From contig CAMXCT020000502.1 in NCBI GenBank assembly GCA_947184155.2, forward strand, positions 736,296 through 800,295: 64,000 nt of DNA, in the 5' to 3' direction. Below are positions 56,868 to 64,000 of the stretch, in pieces. This DNA comes from Cladocopium goreaui (taxonomy: Eukaryota > Sar > Dinophyceae > Suessiales > Symbiodiniaceae). Under the pieces are notes generated by a model that had not been told where the DNA came from, made no database searches, and worked only from the letters and a program-made list of their open reading frames with translations. Position numbers and translations under genes: made by a program. Each line of letters starts with the position of its first letter. Position 1 is the stretch's first letter.

Positions 56868-57780
56868 AGTGTGCCCTGCCGGACCTCAACCACGACCATC
56901 CACGTCAGTGTGCCCTGCCGGACCTCAACCACGACCATCCACGCCCAGTGTTCCCTGCCGGACCTCAAACACGACCATCCACGCCCAGTGTTCCCTGCCG
57001 GACCTCAACCACGACCATCCCCGCCCAGTGTTCCCTGCCGGACCTCAACCACGACCATCCACGCCCAGTGTTCCCTGCCGGACCTCAACCGCGAGTATCC
57101 ACGCCAAGTGTTCCCTGCCGGACCTCATGTGGGAAGATATGGGACAAAGAATGTGCAGAAGAAAGTTAGAAAGAATGTCAGAAAGAATGTCAGAAGATAT
57201 GCCAGAAGATATGCCAGATAGAATGCCAGATAGAATGCCAGAAGAGATGTCAGAATATATGCCAGAAGATATGCCAGATAGAATGCCAGATAATATGCCA
57301 GAAGATATGCCAGATAGAATGCCAGAAGATATGTCAGAATACATGCCAGAAGATATGCCAGATAGAATGCCAGATAATATGCCAGAAGATATGCCAGATA
57401 GAATGTCAGATAGAATGCCAGAAGATATGCCAGAAGATATGTCAGAATACATGCCAGAAGATATGTCAGATAGAATGCCAGAAGATATGTCAGAATATAT
57501 GCCAGAAGATATGCCAGATAGAATGCCAGATAGAATGCCAGATAGAATGCCAGAAGATATGTCAGATAGAATGCCAGAAGATATGCCAGATAGAATGACA
57601 GAAGATTTGCCAGATAGAATGCCAGAAGATATGCCAGAAGATATGCCAGATCATATGCCAGATAGAAGGCCAAATAGAATGTCAGAAGATATGTCAGATA
57701 GAATGCCAGAAGATTTGCCAGTAAGAAAATGTATAAATGTCATGGTGGGGATCACACGAAGTAAAGTAATTACATGTTTT
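56868..57780. repeat. compound minisatellite, copy 3 (longest)
   Basis: Block one is about seven copies of a 39 bp unit around CCCTGCCGGACCTCAACCAC (56868-57128). Block two is roughly fifty 12 bp units, ATGCCAGAAGAT or ATGCCAGATAGA (57129-57735). It ends GGGGATCACACGAAGTAAAG. Because both units are multiples of three, several frames on both strands stay open for 130-340 codons; these are repeat artefacts, not a supported gene. Confidence 0.9.
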
Positions 57781-57799
57781 TACATCATTGGATAGGTTT

Positions 57800-58700
57800 G
57801 TTGCTGGGCAGCACTTTCTAACCTGGAGGTACTGGGGATATACCCCAGGTAGTAACTATGGATGCCATGACTGCAGGATCGTCGCATGAGGACCATCAGG
57901 CGAATTTGAATGGGTCCTTTTGTGGGCCTACCCTGGGTAGGTCCACCACAATCATCCCCAAATATGGGTGAACAACAGGGTACAGAGTTAACATCTTCGT
58001 GTACCCTCAAGTCAGAGATGGTTCGTAGTGTATACTCTGTATAGTGACGGACATCTGTGAGTCAGGGTCAAACCGTGACTACAATAACTGTTGCAGCTCG
58101 CTTAATCCATGCCGCCACTAGCTGTGACCCACGAACATAAGTGAATCATACACAAAATCATCCTATGTATCATCCCGTAACATTCTGGGATCATGCTTGA
58201 CTCCCAGGGATTCCTATATGAATAATGAATCCTGATGATCACTGTTGAACCAAATATGCCCACAGATCACCATCGACACAGGTCAATGCCCAAAACCTTG
58301 TGTCATCTGCTTCTACTGAGATTCTACTGGTTGCTTGAGAACGGGATTCCCATGGTGGATTATAAGCAGCCCCACAAGACCACTTAGTGCAAACCCCATG
58401 TTCTCACCTTTTTGTTTGTTCATGTTTATTCATCTCCCCTGCTTAAATCAGCACTTAGGGCGGCATTGGGCCTATTCTTCTTGAGGGTGTTTACAGCTGG
58501 GGTTTCGCACTACACAAAAAAATGCAATAAAAACATAATGACAACCTAACATAATCCTATCAAAACCTAATTGCGAAACATATAAAAACATTTAAACAAA
58601 AAAACAAAAACCTATAACAACTTTTAGTCTTATAAAATAATCTAAACATAGTATAACTGTATAACCACCCCCCCAAAAAAAATATGACAACCAATAATTT
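57800..58700. other. no convincing exon
   Basis: Contains a small hairpin GGTACTGGGGATATACCCCAG near 57826 and a palindromic CCTACCCTGGGTAGG near 57928. Otherwise featureless. Confidence 0.5.
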
Positions 58701-58728
58701 ACGCATAAATGCTGGAAAATCTTCACCA

Positions 58729-58833
58729 TCAACCAAGGCATCCTTTGGCTGATAGCACCTCCGCCTTCAACAACAGCGGAGGAATGGCTTCCAGGAATAG
58801 GCCCTGGCACGTTCCGTCGCAGCGATGAGACTT
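58729..58833 (-). CDS. terminal exon of an unknown gene
   Basis: Minus strand after CGACCAACCAG, reading CDGTCQGLFLEAIPPLLLK and ending AKGCLG at TGA. A GAG/GTGCTA donor at 58759 could end it earlier. It joins in phase 0 to the exon at 59117. Confidence 0.52.
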   Translation of the reverse strand, partial: KSHRCDGTCQGLFLEAIPPLLLKAEVLSAKGCLG

Positions 58834-59116
58834 CTGGTTGGTCGTTTCCTGGATAATAATGGTTAGGATGGTGAATACATGTCATATTCATATATATGAT
58901 ATATGTTGATAAATGAGAACAATGTTAATATGTGTTCATACATGTTAACATGTTCATATATGTTAATAAATGGGACACTCTTAATATATGTTATTGATTG
59001 TTAATAAATGTTAATAGTAGTTAATCATTGATAACAATGGATCATAGTGGGATACTGGATGGCTGGATGGGATATTTAATGGACAACCCATCCATCCATC
59101 CGGCGTTAAAACTCAC

Positions 59117-59208
59117 ATGGCTGGCCGAAGGCGCCTTGGTTCGCGGTGGTGCGTGTTCACTACCTGGCATCAATCTGGTGCATCCCAAAGGTGACCCAAT
59201 TGGGCAAT
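59117..59208 (-). CDS. coding exon of an unknown gene
   Basis: Minus strand between AACTGATCAG and CAGCCAT/GTGAGT, 92 bp. Reads PLGCTRLMPGSEHAPPRTK. An alternative shorter version uses CCAG/GTAGTG and reads LPNWVTFGMHQIDA, which fits the upstream exon if that ends at CA/GTTGGT. Confidence 0.48.
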
Positions 59209-59239
59209 CTGATCAGTTGGTGATTGACGGCGCAACTGA

Positions 59240-59426
59240 TACCCTCTGGTAAACACAGCTATTGAAAATGGCCATTTATGGTTGATTTACCAGGAAAAAA
59301 TGGTGATTTGTTCATAGTTATGTTAGTTTACCATACAAAAATCTATGGAAAGATCCACCATTTTTTTAATGGGTAGATCAACTATAAATGGCCATTGTCA
59401 ATAGCTATGTTTGTTCCCAGAGGGTA
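59240..59426. repeat. two fused F1 elements
   Basis: Outer ends TACCCTCTGGTAAAC and TTGTTCCCAGAGGGTA, with GTTAGTTTACCATACAAAAA where the copies meet. Confidence 0.82.
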
Positions 59427-59431
59427 ATCAC

Positions 59432-59616
59432 CAACTGATCATATTTATCTTTTTGGGGTTGGTTGAATCCCCGGTGCACATGGCATATGGCAACATGGGA
59501 ATTCCCCAAGTTCCACGAGACGCCGATGTGACAATGTGACATGGCCCGGCCTAGCACTGCTCGAAGTACGTCAGCCAAGAACTGGCACAGCCTGGAGTGC
59601 TGGGATGATACGACGC
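59432..59616 (-). CDS. coding exon of an unknown gene
   Basis: Minus strand after CCAGGCTGTGCAG, 185 bp, ending CAGTTG/GTGATT. Reads SRLCQFLADVLRAVLGR, SHCHIGVSWNLGNSHVA and HRGFNQPQKDKYDQL. Good frame length. Its donor lies in an inverted repeat matching the acceptor of 59117-59208. Unknown product. Confidence 0.58.
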
Positions 59617-59635
59617 CTGCACAGCCTGGCCATGT

Positions 59636-59745
59636 CAGGAACCTACCACAAAAAAAGGCCTATGTATATAAGGCTTATGTAAGGGAATCTCCCAGCAAAA
59701 TCATGTGAGAAATTCATAGAAATTCCCATTGATCATGTGAGAAAG
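59636..59745. repeat. F7-like fragment
   Basis: GTCAGGAACCTACC, AAGGCCTATGT and GTAAGGGAATCTCCCAGC are shared with F7; the right end is missing. Confidence 0.55.
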
Positions 59746-59954
59746 CCAACAATATGCCAACAATAAACCTGATGTCACCCATATTGGGGATGGTTTTATG
59801 GATTTAATGGCTCATATTCTGGGCGGCAATAGTCAGAATAAGTGGGCAACAATAAACCTCTACTAAAAAATGGTACACATGACATTTTTGCTGTGGGGGT
59901 TAGGGGTGGTGCTCCGTACTTTTCTGGTTTGGGGTGGTCCGGGGCAGACGCGAA

Positions 59955-60130
59955 AAAGCGAAAAGTCGAAAAGTAGCTGTTGATTCTTAGGGGCGGAGCC
60001 CGAAAACCCGAAAAGTAGAAAAGCCGAAAAGTCGAAAAGTAGCTACTTTTCTCGAAAAGTCGAAAAGTAACTACTTTTCTCGAAAAGTAGCTACTTTTCT
60101 CGACAAGTAGCCACTTGTCTCGAAAAGTCA
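59955..60130. repeat. tandem hairpins of CGAAAAGTAGCTACTTTTC
   Basis: Five or more palindromic units, CGAAAAGTAGCTACTTTTCT with small changes, preceded by GCGAAAAGTCGAAAAG words. Confidence 0.88.
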
Positions 60131-60339
60131 AAAACATGAAAATGAGATCCATGGGTATTCTTTGGATTAACTGCAGCTGTCGCACTGTGATTTTGAAGGT
60201 TGTTCCCTCCGACGGGGTGTTCACGCGCAGACACACTGCTGAATGTGCATTTTGTACTGTTTTTTACAGTGTTTTCTGCTTCTCTACAATGCTTCCTTGG
60301 GGGGGGCGGGGGGGGGCAGGAACAACTGATGTAACTGAT

Positions 60340-60612
60340 GGTACAGGGGGGGGATGCTAACGTTCCATGTAACTTGCTCATGTTGTTGATGCTTCGCCAC
60401 GCTGGGGTGGGGGGGATGTTAACGTTCCATGTAACTTGCTCATGTTGTTGATGCTTCGCCACGCTGGGGTGGGGGGATGGTAACGTTCCATGTAACTTGC
60501 TCATGCTGTTGATGCTTCGTGGGGGGGATGTTAACGTTCCATGTAACTTGCTCATGTTGTTGATGTTTCGCCACGCTGGGGTGGGGGGGATGTTAACGTT
60601 CCATGTAACTAG
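60340..60612. repeat. tandem repeat, about 67 bp unit
   Basis: Four and a half copies of a unit with TAACGTTCCATGTAACTTGC, GTTGATGCTTCGCCACGC and a G run. Unit three lacks CCACGCTGGGG. Confidence 0.92.
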
Positions 60613-60639
60613 CCAAACTTCTGACTCAGCAAAGATGAC

Positions 60640-62260
60640 AAACCAAGTCGGCCGCGCGTGAACAGGCCGTCCGACCGAGGTTGTTGTATCATGTTGTATC
60701 TTGTTTTTTTGTTGGGACGCAGTTGTGCCACATGTTTAGCGTCTGTTTTATTTGTGGGAGGGTTTGTTTATGGTATCCAAGCGCGTTGGAGAGTGAATGA
60801 GTCTGTCAACAGTTACCCCCACAATTTGGTACTGTCCTTGGTTCAAGTGGCGTTTAATTTTTCAAACCTAATACTTCTTTCTATGTTGTGATGCTAGCGT
60901 ACTCGAATCCATGCAATCAGGTTTGAAATTATGAGAGGACATGATTTGCATGCATGATTGGATGTATCTTTTTAGCTTGCGGCTTTCAAACAATTGGAAA
61001 GGAATATGGCTAGGAACGACATGGTCCACGTTGCAGTCCCCAAGGGGAGGAAGAAGGTTGGCATCGCAGTCGGGCACTAAAACAGTCAAATTATAACTGT
61101 GAATGGAATTGCGAATTTCAAGGACGAGATGGGACAAAAGTGGACTAAATCAAAGAAGAAAATGTAGAAGTAAACACACAGAGGTTCAACCAGAACAGTC
61201 TGTCTGTCTTTGGGTGTCGAGAGAGAGAGAGATATATATAATATGGTTCCGTTTTGGAGGGCAAGATTTTTTTGGAGCACGCAGCATATTCACAAATGGG
61301 ACCTTCCTTTTTCGGTTAGTCTTCTTGGCAAGCATTTTGTAAGTGCAAGGCAGAGTACAGGGCGTCTGCAAACAACAAAAACCGTTCAGAACGTTTGAAC
61401 TGTTTTCGCCTAATTCTGAGAAAATTGTAAATCTTAAATTTGCTGGGAACAAGTTTCATCAACTCAGGGATTTTATTGTGAATGTAATGTGTCACATTGG
61501 GTCTAGAATTGCATGTAAACACAAAAACTTCAGTACTTGCGTACTGTACAGTGGGGAAACTAAAAATAGGAAAACAATTTGCTGACATGTTTTTGAGCTT
61601 TTTTGTAGGTAGTAGCTTTCCTACATTGTGTCAAAGTAGGTGGGCGTACGGCATATGCAGTGTGCAGTTTTGTCTAAAATTGTTTAATCTATATCGCTCG
61701 GATGTTGATGCGCCGTTTTCTTGCGCCACATGTGTGGCGACAATCCTAGATGGGGAAAGTCAATGTCATAGAGCGTTCCATATAGATGAATTGTATCGAT
61801 GGTTTTTGGCCTGTCTTTACAACGCTGCACATGTTTCTTTTGTTTGGCAATCTTCTGGATGTGAAAGATAGAACTTCGTTTTTTCGTTTTTAAGCTGGGT
61901 GGAAGAATTGAACATGTTCGAGTGACAATAGTTTTGGGGTAGACACGAAAAGGTGATATGTTGTCAATGTGTGGTTCCAGCAAAATCCGCCCACACCGCT
62001 TTGGCGGTGAAGGCGTGCTTATTGGGGGGCAACAGCAACACTAAATGCTCAATGACATTTGTTAATATAGCAGTCGCTATATCAGCTTTAGCTGGGGGGG
62101 GGCCCAAAAACGGTTTCGCACCGAGACCAGAATAGGGTGGTGTTTTCGATATTTTTCGAGGATTTTTGGGTGTCTGAGCGCAAGAGGGTATTGAAATGGA
62201 ATTTTGGGTCATTTTGGTAGCTTTCCGGCAAGGGAAAAACGGCCAAAAATGAAAAAAACA
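60640..62260. other. region with conflicting open frames
   Basis: A T/G-rich stretch with frames of 80-125 codons on both strands. Minus: TVLVPDCDANLLPPLGDC (60868-61137) and ELMKLVPSKFKIYNFLRI (61316-61588). Plus: SCATCVATILDGESQCHR (61497-61871). No introner-type elements or good splice sites were found. Possibly decayed mobile-element or foreign coding sequence. No function assigned. Confidence 0.35.
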
Positions 62261-62269
62261 TTGTACATA

Positions 62270-62525
62270 GCAAGATTTTGCAGGGTTTTTGGATGCCAGA
62301 GCATTGAAAACACTGCAAAAACAAGTGTTTTGGACTGACGTTAGAGCCAAAAAACGTGTAAATGACCGTATGCTTGACTGGAAACATTACAAAAACACTG
62401 TCAAAAGCAATGTTTTGGAAGGATTTACTGCCTTTATGGCAAAAAACGTGTAAATTACCGTCTGTTTGACTGGAAACATTGGAAAAACACTGTCAAAAAC
62501 CATGTTTTGGAAGGATTTCTTATTG
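62270..62525. repeat. tandem repeat, about 105 bp unit
   Basis: Two and a half copies sharing AAAAAACGTGTAAAT, TTGACTGGAAACATT and CATGTTTTGGAAGGATTT. Confidence 0.85.
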
Positions 62526-62799
62526 AAACTTCTTAGCCTGAAGAGCCCCCACGGGGGAAAACCACCCTTAGCCCCTCTCACGGACCGAAATAAACCTGCG
62601 GTGTGGGCGGCCACCCCACGCGAAGCGGGGTGAATATCTGTGGGCTTAAGCGAGCAGATTGTGAGAATACGCAAAACGAAATTATGTTGGTTCACAGCGT
62701 GTGTTCCAGTCTTGGAAGAAAACAATTTGAACATAGGGAGGGCAGTCTGGATGGTAATCATTGGGTTTATTCTAAGCAGGGACCCGTGATCAAAATATA

Positions 62800-63360
62800 G
62801 TTAGATCATTCCGGGTATTCCAGAAAAACTAAGGGGTACAAAAGGCACTGGCAAGTAGTACGGCGCCGCAGGGCGCCAAGTGCAAACACTTCCCACCATA
62901 TAGATGTGGTTTCCCAAAAAATGTGGACAATAGATTGAATACATAGACTTCTTGGATTACTGTAGTCTGTGGGTGGTTTCTTCGACGTGGGACTTCCAAG
63001 ATCAAAGGATGTTGTGCTTTCCATTGTTCCGGTTTATCTCTGTAGAGCATCGGCTAAGCAAGTATGAAAATCACTTTGTGGCGTTCTTCGGTCGCACTGC
63101 TTCAAAAACAATACGGAACAAGTAGGTCTTTCCAACTTGTTTCTCCAATGCGAAAACTGGCGAGCAGCTGCACTTGACTTTTGGTTCCTTGAACTGACGT
63201 TGCTGTCTAGGCCGAGTTTGCAGGACGTGTGGGTTCACATATCCTTTTGTGTACCATTTGGTATCACCGCAGGACCTGTCCCTGCTTTGGCAGGGGCATA
63301 CACGGCATATGATCCGGACTTCTTGATCCAAATTATTCTATTAATCCGAACTTGACATCA
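62800..63360 (-). pseudogene. degraded open frame, unknown origin
   Basis: Minus strand. KKSGSYAVYAPAKAGTGPA (to about 63255) shifts frame into KVKCSCSPVFALEKQVGK (to 63071). After a stop, a further frame reads RDKPEQWKAQHPLILEV and FFGKPHLYGGKCLHLAP (to 62829). The pieces look like one coding sequence broken by a frameshift and a stop, or exons with unseen introns. Family not recognised. Confidence 0.4.
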
Positions 63361-63724
63361 CCTATTTCAAGCATACCACGCAGCTAGTCTTTGACATGAA
63401 GGTGATCCAACCATTTCGACAATCCGAGGCGTTCCAACGCATCCGACAGTTGGAACATACCGCAACCTTTGAAAGCAGCTGCATACTGAAGTCCTTGCAA
63501 CCTTCAAAACCGATCCCCGACCATGACAACACGTTGAACTGTCCAAACTATCTTGACCTCCCCAACTACCCGGAACACTCCAATTGGTCAACGCACCATT
63601 CCAGCCATTCAACGGACTGATTGGTCATTACATTAGAACTAGAATAACCAAAGGAAGTTCAGAAGTGAAACTTCAGACAATATGGACAAATGGAAAAGCC
63701 AAGATGGGAAGAGCTACAGAAGAA

Positions 63725-64000
63725 AGAAGTGAGATAGGAGAAAGTCAGAGGAGAGAAGGTCAGACTACAACTACAACTACGGCCAAGCTACAACTACTGT
63801 ACAACTACAACAACCAAACTACAACTAGAACAACAACTCAACCACAACCACAACTACTACCAAACTACAACTACAACTACTGCCAAAGTAAATGTGCAAT
63901 CACGACCAAACATAAACAACAACAACAACAACAAAACCACAACAACAGCAACAACGACAACAGCAGCAGCAGCAGCAGCAACAGTAACAACAGTAACAAC
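63725..64000. repeat. CAA, CTA and CAG simple repeats
   Basis: ACAACTAC units, then CAACAACAA and CAGCAGCAG to the window edge. Confidence 0.92.

Noticed and set aside
56761-57795. A 344-codon plus-strand frame, the longest in the window
   Set aside because: It is built from Pro-rich microsatellite, 39 bp and 12 bp repeats whose lengths are multiples of three. Frames on both strands are open for the same reason, and there is no splice or composition evidence.
2619-59426. Regularly dispersed repeats resembling a CRISPR array
   Set aside because: The copies are about 105 bp with their own inverted ends, TA duplications and irregular spacing of 1-2 kb, so they are transposable elements.
60658-60891. 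Plus-strand frame suggesting a small membrane protein
   Set aside because: T/G-rich composition makes hydrophobic codons by chance, and no splice signals or neighbours support it.
63725-64000. Possible Gln-rich coding sequence in CAA/CAG repeats
   Set aside because: Simple repeats with no bounded frame or flanking exon signal.

Overview
The window looks like nuclear DNA of a dinoflagellate, most likely a Suessiales/Symbiodiniaceae-type alga; that placement is inference. The sequence shows very short exons (26-200 bp, one of 543 bp) with GC-rich third positions, set in long AT-rich introns. Introns are mostly GT-AG, with a few apparent GA-AG. There are no bacterial gene features. No tRNA, rRNA, CRISPR array or complete spliced-leader sequence was seen. 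Short terminal-inverted-repeat elements are extremely dense, and many have ends that form splice sites. Introners (introns made by transposon insertion) are known from dinoflagellates, which fits.

Nearly every credible exon reads on the minus strand, so the window appears to be part of a unidirectional gene cluster. I joined exons by hand using three criteria: splice signals, codon phase, and preference for G or C at the third codon position. The best models are: gene A (2595-9503, 15 exons, one exon still missing); gene B (31562-34633, five exons, complete, 109 residues); gene H (34873-36229); gene I (38512-40192); gene J (40618-41637); gene M (44286-45000); gene C (46928-48803, with the longest exon of the window); and gene D (51763-56237, eight exons, 275 residues). 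Further terminal exons with in-phase stops lie at 13872, 27575, 38031, 41970, 43410, 45446 and 58729. I did not recognise the product of any of these genes and assign no functions. Orphan exons fill much of the rest. Strand is uncertain around 10.5-11.3, 15.3-16.0, 17.0 and 29.7 kb.

Repeats by family. F1: about 45 copies of a roughly 105 bp element with ends CCCTCTGGTAA, inserted at TA. F2: ends CTGGTTGGTGG, 4-6 bp target duplications. F3: ends ACTTGGTGGCTCATCC. F4: ends TACAATGTG/CACTTTGTA. F5: ends GGGTAAATTATAA. F6: ends TACCCATAGGATCC. F7: ends around GGAGGTAC. F8: ends GTGGGTAAAACAATGCC. F9: ends CTGGTGCTAAACG. In every family the ends can supply GT and/or AG. F1 is found nested inside F2, F4 and F7. 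In genes A, F and H an F1 copy is the last intron, and its ends are translated.

Other structures: a 1.36 kb foldback with an ACCGGTAGCGAGCG satellite core (28.3-29.6 kb); three dispersed copies of a compound minisatellite based on ATGCCAGA (9.5, 19.9 and 57 kb); a large palindrome at 15.2 kb; simple-repeat tracts; and tandem arrays at 50.6, 60.0-60.6 and 62.3 kb. Right of about 59.7 kb introner-type elements disappear and the sequence changes character (T/G-rich, degraded ORFs, ending in CAA/CAG repeats). All joins were made by eye and need RNA evidence.
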